DNA of 64,000 nt from Fremontodendron californicum (taxonomy: Eukaryota; Streptophyta; Magnoliopsida; Malvales; Malvaceae): assembly GCA_030761205.1 (NCBI GenBank), contig JAULJL010000003.1:34072301-34136300 (forward strand), written 5' to 3'. The translations under genes were made by a program, and so were the position numbers. Positions 1-11,569 of the stretch are shown here, in pieces. The notes under the pieces are model-generated. The model had not been told where the DNA came from. It ran no database searches and saw only the letters and a list, made by a program, of their open reading frames with translations. How positions within the stretch are numbered: position 1 is the first letter of the stretch; each line of letters begins with the position of its first letter.

Positions 1-1168
1 GTTTGCTACTTATTTGGGATAACAGCTGCTTTAGGTTGGAGAGTACTGTAATACATATAAATTATCTGGCTATTTAAGGAAGATGGATTGGGATAAATTT
101 TGATTGTGTGGTGTGTTAAGTTTATGCCCTTGTGACCTTGCTGCAAAAAAGAATTATGGAAGGAGATTTTGAGGGTAATGGATGTGATTAAAGGTGAATG
201 GTGTGGGGTTGGTTCTATTACATCATTTTCAAAAGGAAAAGGTTATAATTCAGGCAGAGTGGAATTTTGGATTTTAGTAAGTTTATTGATAGGAGTGAGC
301 ATTTGATCTTCCAGTAATGGTGAAGAATTTCACTTGGTTTGACCGTGGCAATAAAAATAGCAAACTTGATTGGTTTTCTGGTTTCTTTCGGTTGTTTGAA
401 TGCATTTAGGGACTTATGTCAAAGAGGGGGCAATCGTACAGTGTCGAACCATATCCCAGTTTTTTTGATATCTAGTGTTGTTAACTGGGGGTATTTTAAG
501 TTTTCTCGATTGCTGGCTTTTGAACAAAAATTTCGTTACTGATGTTGAGAATAGGTAAGGTGGGTATCTATGGAGATAGGTGGAAGAACTGGCTTCTGTC
601 TTGCTATCTTATTTCTTCAGCAGGGGACGTTTTTCAGAGAGGGCTTGACGATTGGGACTTATTCGTTGCTGCGGGTTTTATAATGATTTCCTTGATCATG
701 GGTACAATTGTTCTTGGAAGTTTGGACGAATTCTTGATAAGCTTGATGGAGAACTTCTGTGGCTATAGCTTCTCATTTTCCAGTTTTCAAAGTTAAAAGT
801 ATCGTCCTTTGGCAGCATTTTGATGTTGTTTTCTCTCATTTTCAGTTGGTTTTTAATGCTAGTGTGCTTGTTGCTGGTTTGAATTCATTTACATGGTTAA
901 TGGGTGGAGCAAAAGAATTTGATCCGGGGTGTTCTTTTCATACTCTGTATTGTCAGTCGTAGTTGTTTTTTTATTTAGGCACATTTGGTTCTTGTTTTTG
1001 ATTTGAGGTGTGGATTAAGTGTTTGTTTTCTAGTAACTGAGCTTTTTAGCTCGTTGCTTGTGCTAGCCTTGTCGCTAGATTTTGACTTTTTGTATTCCTT
1101 TAGGATTCTAATAAAATATTTTGACTTATAGCAACCAAAAAAAAAAATTTACATTGCTGCTCTAATCT
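1..1168. other. Noncoding stretch ending in a poly(A)-like tail
   Basis: I recognise no protein here; the short frames between 339 and 962 match no family I know and overlap one another. The + strand becomes T/G-rich and ends with AATAAA at 1110-1115, followed about 20 bases later by an 11-base A run (1137-1147). This is the layout of a polyadenylated end. It could be the 3' end of a + strand transcript entering from the left, or a 5'-truncated LINE or other retroposed copy. The sequence does not separate these. Confidence 0.3.
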
Positions 1169-1486
1169 TTATTCAGTTTGTACTTTATTTCTACACTTAG
1201 ATTTTGGCCCATTTTCGCCAACAGTACCTCTTTTGAACATCAGCTCTTTAATAGAGGCAACTTCTGCATTTAGTGTCTCATATTTTCTCTTTAGGTCATT
1301 CAGTTCTTCTTTAAGCTTATTCAATTCATCTGCTTGACTCTCAGTGGTAGTTGAACCTCCGCTTACGAATTCACCAGAATACGTACTAGGACTAGGACTG
1401 GGTCCTAAGCTCAAATCATGCACTTGCTCCTCATGTTCATGTCCTTCCTCCTTCCTCTTACCCAAGTCAAAATCATGACTTTGTAC
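1169..1486 (-). CDS. Possible C-terminal exon of the LRR gene: acidic linker plus coiled coil
   Basis: An open frame of about 105 codons runs from an acceptor (AG before 1486) to a TAA at 1169-1171. It encodes a charged, His/Glu-rich stretch, a Ser/Thr/Pro-rich linker and then a heptad-like coiled coil (DELNKLKEELNDLKRKYE). It has no ATG of its own, so it is an internal or last exon. The upstream LRR exon ends at a good donor (2448) in phase 0, and this exon reads on in phase 0, which makes it a plausible last exon of that gene. I do not recognise the domain. It could instead be an unrelated gene fragment. Confidence 0.4.
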   Translation of the reverse strand, partial: VQSHDFDLGKRKEEGHEHEEQVHDLSLGPSPSPSTYSGEFVSGGSTTTESQADELNKLKEELNDLKRKYETLNAEVASIKELMFKRGTVGENGPKSKCRNKVQTE

Positions 1487-2447
1487 CTACATGTTCAACC
1501 AAATAATATCATTATTTATCAGCCAAAAAAAATAATATCATTAATTTATTGTTTTTCATGCCATAACATAATTAGTCCAACAGAGTCAACTACATAAGTT
1601 GATCGCAAAATTATCCGTTACTTTTTTCTTTAATCTTCCTTTTAATATTTTCCATCCTTTTTTTTTTTTTTTTTTTTATGCTTGAGCAAAGACGGATTTA
1701 CATATAATCAACTGAATTTTTAAAAACTAATCAGTAATAATGCTAAAAGTTTATTAAGTTTTACTTTTTGATCCCACTTTAATTGAAGAAAGACAAAGCA
1801 AATATGGATACTTCTAAATTTAATAATGAAGTGTAATAAGTTATTTGATTTTATATTTCTTCACATTTTCTCTCCGAAATATATGACCTTTTCACACAAT
1901 TAAATAAGAAAAAAAAATTCCTCAAAAATGCTAATGATATTATCAACAAGAATTTTAATGGATATATTTCGGAAGTATATAACTTCAAATTATTGAAGTA
2001 CTATTAATCAATCACAATTTAAAATTGTATAGCATCCATCAAAATTTTAAATAATACTTACAATTATAATAAGTGATAGACTCTTACACAAAATTTTGTT
2101 ATAATTTGATAATTACAAGATTTTAATAAAAATAATTATAAGTGAAATGTTACTCAAAATTTCACAGATTTCCATATAAATGGCAACATATCACTTATGG
2201 AATTCCGATGGATCTTATCGACAAAATAAATTTATTAAAAAAATTAGAAAGGTTCTTGTTATAAATTGTGATTTTGTAATCTTTACTATCTTGGCCTAAT
2301 ATAATCAATTTGTTAGATATTTCTTTTTATTTAAAGATAAAAAGCAAAATAGATAAGTAGAATATGTCTCGGTTTATGAGAATTAACAAAAACCATATCT
2401 ATTACACATGAAAAGGAGAGAAAAGAATTTGGTGAATCGAAACATAC

Positions 2448-5400
2448 CATTTTCCCGGAGGCAGTGGCATTAAGGTTACATTCCCAGCAACTTCGATCTT
2501 TTTCCTCTGTCAGCCAAACTTTGTGTAGATTTGGTGTGCTTAACTCTCCTCCGCAATGGAAATTAGTCAAACTTGGGCATTGTTTCACAGTTACATCTTC
2601 CAAAGATGGGAACTTCAAGGCATAACTCCCTGAGCTGAAATATAGGAGGCTAGGTAACTGATTTAGCTCCAAACATACAAGTTTGCTGAAAATAATTTCA
2701 GTTAATGGTTCTCCTTCTTTTTCTTCTTCTTCTTCTTCATTTGCAACAACTTTTGTCACCTTAATGCAGTCTCTTATACACAATTTGGTGAGTTGCACAA
2801 GACTTTTGGCTGTAGAGGATGCAATTATATTCTCAGCCCCATGGCATTTCCACACATCTAAAGTTGTGAGATTTGGGAAAGATGAAGATGATGGTGCCAA
2901 ATTAACCAGCTTTCTACAATGCCAAACGACTAGAGCTTCAAGACCGGGAGGAATTAGGTCTGCTCTGGAGTTTGGTTTCCATATATGACGCATATTAGAA
3001 AGGGAAACCAACTTCAAGCTTCGAACTCTTGATAGGGTTCCCAGAGGTTTCTTCTCATCACCAACTACTCCTTCAGATGGGAATAGCTCTCTGAATTTAC
3101 AGCAGCCAACTTCAAGCTTCTTTATATTGGTGAATTTTTGTATGAAACCAAACGGGAAAATAGCTAGTTCTTGATGATAGCAGTGCACTCTCAGAACTTT
3201 TATATTGCTAAATAGGTTAGCTGGAAAGACTTCATGACTTAATATTGAGATGTCACTGCTGTCTAATGTAAGTTCCTTCAAGTTGTGAACAATCTGTAGA
3301 AAGGCAGTGAAAAAGAAAACAAGTAAATATACGATCAGTTAGGCTAAGATAAATCTCAATAATGTAAGGCCTCTATAAGTTTCTGCAAAGGTTTTTCTGT
3401 CTAAATTTATAGATATATTAATGCATGTTACCTTTTCTACCAAGAAGAGTGGCTGAGAAGTTCTGAAGTGAATATCTTCAAATTACCAAAATGGTAGGAC
3501 ACAATTTTTTTTAACATTGGCCACTCTGTAGAATGAACTCCAGGATAGAAACTTTTGAGTTTTTCTAGCTTCCAAAGTCGCAGAAAGGATAATTCAGGAA
3601 ACACAAATCTAGTTTCTGGTTGAGGAGTTTCATCCTTAGCAACAATCTCTTCCACCCCACAAGAATCTATTTCAACTCTTTCAAGTTGCTGAAGGCCTTT
3701 TGCAACTGAGGCTGGAAAAAGATTTTTCAGACTATCACATCCAAAGGCATATACAAAAGTCAGATTCTTAAAAGTGATAATTCCTAGGGGATCCTTACTC
3801 CACACATGTTTCAACTTTGGTAAATTGTACATGTACAATTTCTTTAATGGAACTGTTGTCTCAGCCTTGTTTTCTTTAACATTGAGCCCTTGGACGTCAA
3901 ATACTTCTTCCAATGAAGCAGAATCATTTATTATCAGGGTCTCCAACCTTTGAAATCTTCCTACCATATTAAATGGAAAAATGGTCTGCAGTTGTTCACA
4001 GTACTCAACCTCCATTGTTTTTAGTTTGCAGAAGGAAACATCAGGTATTTGGTTACTCCACAACATTACCAAGCTTTTCAAGCGGGAAATGGTCATCTTC
4101 TCCAAGCTAGGAAATGCCACCTGCATAATGAATTGCATTGAGAAATCAACCATACATATTACATACAATTAGTGATCGTTTGATATACTAAGCAATCCAG
4201 AAATAAGCCTTTGTGAAAATAGCAGAGCTTAATTAAATAAAATTCTAATGAAATAGGAAACCTAATAAAGATATGGGAAAATGGAAAACAAATAAATAAC
4301 TCACCTTTTCATGAAGAGAGGTTGAATGCCTGAGAGAATTTCTTTTTGTTCTTTCATGGCTCTCATTTCATTCTTCACAAATTTGGAGATAAATGTCCCT
4401 AGTTTAGGGCAACTCTCTATCTGCAATTGTTTCAAGCATGGAAACACAACACCACCTTTTCCAGAGCAAAATCTGGTCAGCTTTGGAAGGCCTTTTATCT
4501 TTAGGGAGTTGAGTTTCGGGAACAATATTTTCTCCATCCCTTCCTCCACTGTCATTTCTTCAATGATCTCCTCTATTAGCTTGCATTCACTTATTTCTAG
4601 GTGGATCAGCTGCCCCAGAATGTTTACCATAGAGGATGATAGTAGGAATTTCAAATTACCACAACCCTCCACAGTAATGCTAGTTAAGTTTTGAATACAA
4701 GTTGACAAAAGATGCTTGTGTGTGAGCTGAAAAAAAAAAAAAAAGAAAAAAATTCTTTAGTTTCCTTGAGTAGAATATGTATACGGTTGTGTATTAGAAA
4801 GAAGAATATATATATGCTTCTTCAGTTAAGTTGACTTCTCAGCACTGAGGATGATAAGGAAAGGCAAAAAAAAAAAAAAAATGTTTCTAATTAGATATCT
4901 AGGAATTCAGATGCAATGTAAATGACAAGCACCATAAATAAGGATACTAAAAAATAACGTCTGCTACTGCCAATTAATGCCTGAAAATAACTTATTTAAG
5001 CCTTTTTAGTTAGGAAATTAAGAGATTAAATTTTTTTATAGAAAAATTAAGCATTTAATTTAAGATTGCGATTACTCAACTGTAGGAAGAAAAGACGTTG
5101 GGTTCTGTTTTTAACTGTTGTCTGAAATCTGCTTACCGTATTAAATGGAAATATGGTCCGAAATCTGCTTACCGTATTTGACCTTGGATTCACGTTAAAT
5201 GCTTCTTCCAATGAAGACTCCAACCTTTGAAATCTTCCTACCATATTAAATGGAAAAATGGTCTGTAGTTGTTCACAGTCCTTAACTTCCATTGTTATTA
5301 GTTTGCAAAAGGAATCTTCAGGTAATTGATTGTTCCACAACAATATCAAGCTTTTCAAGTGGGAGATTGTCATCCTCTCCAATTTAGGAAATGCTACCTG

Positions 5401-7412
5401 CATAATTAATATCATTGAGAAATCCACGTACATCTATTAATTTAATGATTACTTGATATAGACTTTGTGAAAATACCAAAGACCTGAAAATTAAATAAAA
5501 TTCTAATTAAGAACCAGTGAGCCAAATAAGTAATAGAGAATAAAAACAGGAGGAAAATCACCTTTTCGCTGAAGAGAGGTTGAATGCGTGAGACCATTCC
5601 TTCTCCTTCTTTCATGTCTTTCAGTCTCATTTCTTTTTTCACATATTCAGAATCAGAGACAAATGTCTCTAGTTTAGGGCAATGCTCCATCTGCAATTTT
5701 TTCAAGGATGGAAACTCAGCACTCTTTGCTGACAAAAATCTGGTCAGCTTCGGAAGGCCTTTCATCTTTAAGGAGTTCAGTTTGGAGAACAATACTGTTT
5801 CCATCATTTTCTTCTTCCATGACATTTCTTCAATATTCTGAGTTGCAGCCTCCTCAATGATTATTTCTACCATGTTCTTGCAATCAAACACTTCAATTTC
5901 TTCAAGTTGTAAAAGGCCTCTGGCAATGGAGAATGAAAACAAATTCTCCATCCTATTGCAACTTCCTACTCTTACAACTCTTAATTGGTTGAAAAGTTGT
6001 CCTTTGAATTGGCCTTTACATATCTTCTGCAGATTAATCAAGTTTTGAAGATACAATGACTCCAAGACGGGAAAGGCATCAGTAGAAACCCGCTCACTAG
6101 AGCCAGCAATGATGTGCTGAACTGTAAGACCATTTTGGACATTGAGATGCTTCAGTTGTGGAAAGCCTTCCCCACGTGATTCAAGTAAAACACCACTAAC
6201 ACACTTCAGTTTTTCTAGGTATAGATCCTCAGTCTTCTTTATCAGTATTTGAGCAACAGATTGGTCATGAATGCTTCCATCGAACTTTATTTTCAACGTT
6301 CTTGAGGTTTCACATTTATCCAACCACTCCCACTTGTCTCCTCCTATGACAATTTTGTATCTCTCCAATTTCTTAAAGGACGATTCTAACCAAAACAATG
6401 CATTTCCCATGAAAATCATATGTCGTGGCAACTGCCACTTATTAGAGAAAAAATACATTCTAATAATATCGGAATCATAAATATGCATGTTTAGACTAGT
6501 AAGATGAGACAAGCACTTCAACTCACTAAGGCTAGCATGGCTTTCTCCTTTCTTACCCTCCCATTGAGCAAAGCTGTTACCCATGTATAGTTCTTCTAGT
6601 TGGGACAAGTTTGATATTACATTTGGTGGAATCACTCTCAGTTTGGAGCAATTATCCAAGTTTAACAGCCTTACCTGAGTCAATTGCCCTATTTCTTTAG
6701 GCAACTCTTCTAAAATTGAGCTGTAGAAGCTAAGGATTTGTAGTTTCTTCAGCTTTCCAACCATTACTATGTCTTGCAACAAGCATGACTCCAAGCATAA
6801 AGTTCTAAGGTCTCCCAACAAGCCAAGTGATGAAGGCAATGACAAAAGCTGCATTCCTTTCAGATGTAAAACTTCCAATGCTTTCGTCCTTGTGAAAAAA
6901 TTATCAGAAATTCTCAAAGAAGGATTTTTGTTATAAAGTTGAAAAATTATAAGTTTTGGACATTCCAGCTGATTTGGAAGGTTAATAGAATCATTGTAAA
7001 TCAGAGAGATAGAAGTGCACATTCTTAGCTGACCTGCATCTGGCAACTCTCTTGGTCCTATTTCATTTCTCATAAAAAACATTTGTCTGCGCCTGAATGC
7101 TATTGATGCAGCAACATTGCGAATTGCCTCATGCATTGTAAACTCCTCAGCCATACGACCATCAAGTAATAAACCCAAGGATTTGAGGTCTCGTACCAGT
7201 ATGTGTAGTCTCTGAAGTGCTTCATCCATTGTTCTGAATTCACGAAGCAAACCGAAAGCCGGCGCCATACCATATTTCAACAAGTCAAAAATGGTAGCAT
7301 TGTCTGGAATAAGACTACAAAGCAGGAAAGCAGATTTAAGTTCATTTGATAAAAGATTGAAGCTCAACTCTATCACTGAATGTGGATCTGCTGGCATTGT
7401 TGGGGAGTACAT
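2448..7412 (-). pseudogene. 5'-truncated, frameshifted CC-NBS-LRR disease resistance gene (At4g27190/RPS2-like)
   Basis: Family members are cytoplasmic immune receptors. Exon 1 (7412-5562) starts inside the ARC2 part of the NB-ARC domain: an IELSFNLL/LCSLIP stretch at residues 14-36, then an MHD-type motif changed to MHE (residues 93-95). It continues into about 500 residues of LRRs. No P-loop, kinase-2 or coiled-coil sequence lies upstream, so about 400 N-terminal residues are missing. Later exons, joined in phase 0 at AG/GT borders, are: 5397 to about 5050 (shortened), 4726-4305, 4120 to about 3438, and 3293-2448. They repeat the family's LRR modules ending QPLF..K. In the 4120 exon the frame slips near 3450: the expected QPLFLVEK lies in another frame just before the donor. 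A (GAA)n-type run codes a Glu tract near 2730. With the NB switch gone and the frame broken, it is almost certainly not a working receptor. Confidence 0.85.
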
Positions 7413-8880
7413 ATTTTTGTTAAATGTTAACTATATTTAATATTTATTTAAGATTAAATTTAACGTTTAATTATTAAAAAACAAAAGTACATCAAACCGA
7501 TCGATCCAACCGATTGGATCGAAAATCAGAAGTCTGACCGATTCAATCTCCGATCTGATTTTTTTAACATTGGATTTATCAACGTTACAAAAAGAGAATT
7601 TTTCCAATGGAGATCAATTTTTTAAAATTGGAAAATATTTCTCAAACAAAAATGGAGATTTCCGAAATGAAAAATCTACAAAGTGGAGAATTTTAATTTG
7701 AAGGGAGAATTTTCAAAAAGGGAAAGAATTTATACTGTTTTTAATACCTTAGGTACCACCTATAAAACCTGGGGCACAAGTTCTTAACTATTCATTTGTT
7801 CTTTTACCTACATTTTATAATAAAAATTGATAATTTGAAAAGCTTAGACTTTAACACTTTATTTTTCATTTCATTTTGTCTTTTAGATTTTATTCAATCC
7901 TATATATATGTAAATTATTTAGTATTTTTAACATTTAACTTAATTATGTATATAAACTATATTAACATTTTGTATCATTTTACATCATGAGATACTATTT
8001 GTTTGCAATTGATTTTTTTTAGCTTTAACCTTAAATTTTTTTATAGAAAAAACCTTAAATCCTTAAACAAAAAAGAGTTGTCACTTGTCTCAATTGGGTG
8101 CACTACCTAGATATAATCCATATAATATTTTACAAAATTAGACAATAATTTATGAATTTGGAAAAATAAAATGTCATATTCATCAAATGCAATGGTCCAA
8201 AAAAAATGAGAGAGGTATTGTTGAGTCACCAAAGTTTAATGTGATCTAGTATTAGATTATTTATTTATTTATTTATTGGATCAATATTAGCAAGTGCAAA
8301 AAAAGATTAGTAAAAAAATAGTGATCAAATTAAGAAACTTAAGAATTTAGAATTTTTTTTTTTTACCAAACGAATTTTATTTATTCAGACTAACTATAAC
8401 TATAACAAAATAACATAATAAATACTATTCATAAACATCACTTTATATAGAAATTTTTATTTATTTAGTTTTGATAAATTTTGAATTATATGATTCTTTA
8501 CATTAAATCACCTAAACATGATGAAATCAAATTAAGAAAATGCAAAATATTTGAAAGACTATTTTACTTAAAACTATTATCTTTAATTTTTACAAAAGAT
8601 AAACAAATTAATTCATTTTTAGGCAAAATAAAAGTTTTTTAAGAATAACAAATCAATTCATTGTTTGCTTTTATTTTTGGTCCAAAGTTTATTACTCCAA
8701 TTCACTGTCCTTAATTAATAAAAAGTTTTTTTTTTTGTTTTCTATTGTCCAAATTCATATCGATTAGAATTTCATCATCGTATTGATAAAATGCCATAAC
8801 ATTTCAATAACATCTTCATTTATGCATACATGTTCTCTTGAAAAAGATTTTCTAATTTCCATTTATTTATTAGTCTAGAT
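7413..8880. other. AT-rich intergenic sequence, no gene seen
   Basis: This is where the missing NB-ARC and coiled-coil part of the resistance gene would lie, and nothing resembling it is present. The sequence is low complexity, with A/T runs and a short (TTTA)n microsatellite near 8260-8276. A patch at about 7495-7560 is rich in CCGAT/GATCG words and may be an old transposon end. Confidence 0.6.
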
Positions 8881-8993
8881 ATTTTTTGTTCAATTTTTTT
8901 TGCGTATTTGAGTTCATAAGAATGCTTTGAAGATAATATAATATAACATAATTTTTTTATGTTGATGACGTCTTATGTTGATGTTGGATGTAA
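8881..8993 (+). repeat. Direct repeat, left copy
   Basis: About 113 bp, matching 10806-10941 almost base for base (shared words include GATGACGTCTTATGTTG). The two copies bracket 1.8 kb of nested inverted-repeat elements. No TG...CA ends or primer-binding site were seen, so these are not clear LTRs. Confidence 0.75.
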
Positions 8994-9019
8994 TTATATA
9001 AAATAAAAAAAAATTTTAA

Positions 9020-9760
9020 TTTTTCAACGGTGACAATTTTTCAATCTTTATTTATTTATTTTTTAATTTTATAAAATAATAAAAAATTATATAATCTTTA
9101 ATTTTAAGAAAATAAAAATATAATAATTTACCAAAAATTAATAAATTATATTCGTAATTAGGCCTGCTCATGGGCCGAGCCGCAACCCGAAATTTTTCAA
9201 ATTCTTGCAAAGGCCTGGCTCGTAAGCCTGAATTTAATTATTTTAATATATAAATAGTGATTCGGGCCTGGCCGGACGGGCTGCCCGGCCCATAAGCAGG
9301 TCTATCCGTAATGTCAATCGAATTCTTTCAACTTGTATTCGTAATAAATGGACCTCCGGGAGAAAGGCCAACCAAAGTGTCGTATTAGTTCGGGCTTGGA
9401 CAAGTGTTTTTGTAATTTTATTAAATAATAAATTTTAAATAAAAATTATATAATTTTTAATTTAAAAAAATTAAAATAAAAAAATTCAAAAAATTATAAA
9501 ATATATAAAAATATTTTTTTAATAGTGAAATGGGCTTTCGGGTCGGCACGACTCGAAATGGACTTGAGCAAGGGAAAAAATTTCGGGTCGAGGCCCGACC
9601 CATGAACAGGTCTAATTACAAATATAATTTTTTAATTTTTGGTAAATTGTTATATTTTTATTTTTTATTTTTTAAAATTAAAAATTATATAATTTTTATT
9701 ATTTTATAAAATTAAAAATAAATAAATAAAGATTGAAAAATTTTCACTGTGGCTTGGGCA
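9020..9760. mobile_element. Nested inverted-repeat (foldback/hAT-like) element
   Basis: An AT-rich arm of about 130 bp at roughly 9035-9165 returns in inverted orientation at roughly 9605-9745. Inside the arms sit hAT-MITE-like ends, such as TAGGCCTGCTCATGGGCCG near 9160 and CATGAACAGGTCTA near 9602. There is no coding capacity. The nesting suggests one small element inserted into another; exact borders are uncertain. Confidence 0.55.
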
Positions 9761-9909
9761 AACAAATGTGGTGTTGATACCATACATAGGCCCGGCCTGG
9801 CCATGGACACTTCTACCACCATGGGATAAAAATTATATATTAAAATTATTATTTTTTTATTTTTTTAATTTATAAATTATATAATTTTTATTTAAATTTT
9901 ATTATTTAT

Positions 9910-10230
9910 TAAAATTTAAAAAAAAAAAGTGAACCTTGGGAAATCGCCACGGTGGCGATTTCCCAATCTAAAAAATTGAAAATTTTGAAAATTATCTAAA
10001 AATTGAAAAAATTGACAATTATTGTTGAAAAATCGCCATGACCCATGACGATTTTTCAACTGGTATTTAAAAAAAATTAAAATTTTCAGTTGAAAAATCG
10101 TCATGAACCATGACGATTTTTCAACTGGTTTAAAAAAAACGGGTTTTAAAAATTAATCTGAAAAAAAAAGATATTTTGATAAATAATTTTTTTTTTACTA
10201 TATTAGGATAAAAAGACCTATGGGTTAATA
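9910..10230 (+). mobile_element. Solo terminal inverted repeat of a Mutator-like element
   Basis: Contains hairpins built on AATCGCCATG / CATGACGATT and then an end resembling the right terminus of the complete MULE at 31649-38204 (TTGATAAATAA, then a stretch like ATTAGGATAAAAAGACC). No partner end is adjacent. It is best read as a leftover end of the same MULE family. Confidence 0.5.
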
Positions 10231-10233
10231 TAA

Positions 10234-10788
10234 AAAACATGCACTCCATATGAAATTATTGTGAAATGGTATAATAAATAAAAGTTATTTGAAAAAGAGA
10301 AATAAATAATTAGAAATTGTTATAAAGATATTGTAAAGACAAAATTATCCTTGATAAAAAAACCTTCTCCTCCCTTTTTCTTTTATTTTTTAATTTACTT
10401 TTTAATTAAAAAATAAATATTTTGAAAATAAAAACTTTTTAATTTTAAAAAATAAAATTTTTAATATTTGATTTACTTTTTTTAATTAAAAAAATTTTAA
10501 AAAAAATAATATGCCTAAAATTAATTTTTATTTATATTTTTAAATTTTTTTAAATTTTAAAAATATATATATATATTTAAATATTTTATTTTTTAAATTT
10601 ATTTTCAATTAAAATTTTTAAAAAATAATATTTTCTTAATGAAAAAAAAAAGTAAGTTTTTTCATTAAGGGTAATTTTGTTTTTACAATATTCTTAATAA
10701 TAATTTCTAATTATTCATTTCTCTTTTTCAAATAACTTTTATTCATTATACCATTTCATAATAATTCCTTATTGGAGTGCATGTTTTT
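10234..10788. mobile_element. MITE with about 130-bp terminal inverted repeats
   Basis: The left arm starts ACATGCACTCC near 10237. It reappears inverted in the right arm, which ends GGAGTGCATGT near 10784. Within the arms TGAAATGGTATAAT pairs with ATTATACCATTTCA. The middle is nearly pure A/T with no ORF. No clear target duplication was seen. Confidence 0.7.
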
Positions 10789-10805
10789 CATATTTTCCCA
10801 AGACC

Positions 10806-10941
10806 TATTTTTTGTTCAATTTTTTTTTTTTTTTGCGCATTTGAGTTCATAAGAATTTGAGTTCATAAGAATGCTTTGAAGATAATATAATATAACATAT
10901 TTTTTTATGTTGATGACGTCTTATGTTGCTGTTGGATGTAA
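10806..10941 (+). repeat. Direct repeat, right copy
   Basis: Partner of 8881-8993. This copy has a longer T run and a small internal duplication (TTTGAGTTCATAAGAA twice, 10850-10874). Confidence 0.75.
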
Positions 10942-11059
10942 TGCTTTGAATAAAAAATGATGTAATTTGATAATAATAAATGCGAAAAATAATATAATAT
11001 TATTTTTATTATATAAGATAACAAATTAAAGTAATTTGATGATAAAAATATAAAAGATA

Positions 11060-11569
11060 AGATAGAAACATTTCCTATTTCTAGCCTACTAGGTTAGAAA
11101 GAGTGAGTGTTTGTGATCTCATCTCAGCAAAACTTTACATCCATCAGCAACATAAGCCGTCATCAAATCGTGGGGCTCACAAGCAAAGAAAGGCCATAAA
11201 TGGACCACCGTATTTTGCAGGTACTAAAATACATATAGTCGGCAACCTAAAAAGACACTCCCAGATTTGATTAGGACAGGACAGGAGCTAACCCGAGAGA
11301 CTGAGTTGACGAAATTCTCGCTATCATTTATGATGACTGATGAGTACTCCAAGAGAAAAGATGTCTCACTAATAATATCTTAGAAATAAAAAGATGATGC
11401 AGTACTACAAGTTGTTAAAAGACAACCAAAAAAAAAGCCGCAATTGAAAACAAAGCACAGGAAAAACAGGATGAGGGGGCACCAGGCAAACAAATGCAAA
11501 TCCATAATTTCACTAAATTTCAAGCACCAGATCTCTTGTTATAAATCCACCCCCACAATAGAGCACAAG
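11060..11569 (-). other. Probable Y14 3' UTR and downstream flank
   Basis: About 500 bp downstream of the Y14 stop, less AT-extreme than the flanking repeats and with no ORF. It is assigned by position only; no polyadenylation site was fixed. Confidence 0.35.

Noticed and set aside
339..962. Three short overlapping + strand frames
   Set aside because: No family resemblance, no start context or codon pattern, and they sit in sequence that looks like an untranslated 3' end.
8881..10941. The direct repeats interpreted as LTRs of a small TRIM-type retroelement
   Set aside because: No TG/CA ends, no tRNA primer-binding site and no polypurine tract could be placed at the borders. Kept only as an unexplained repeat.
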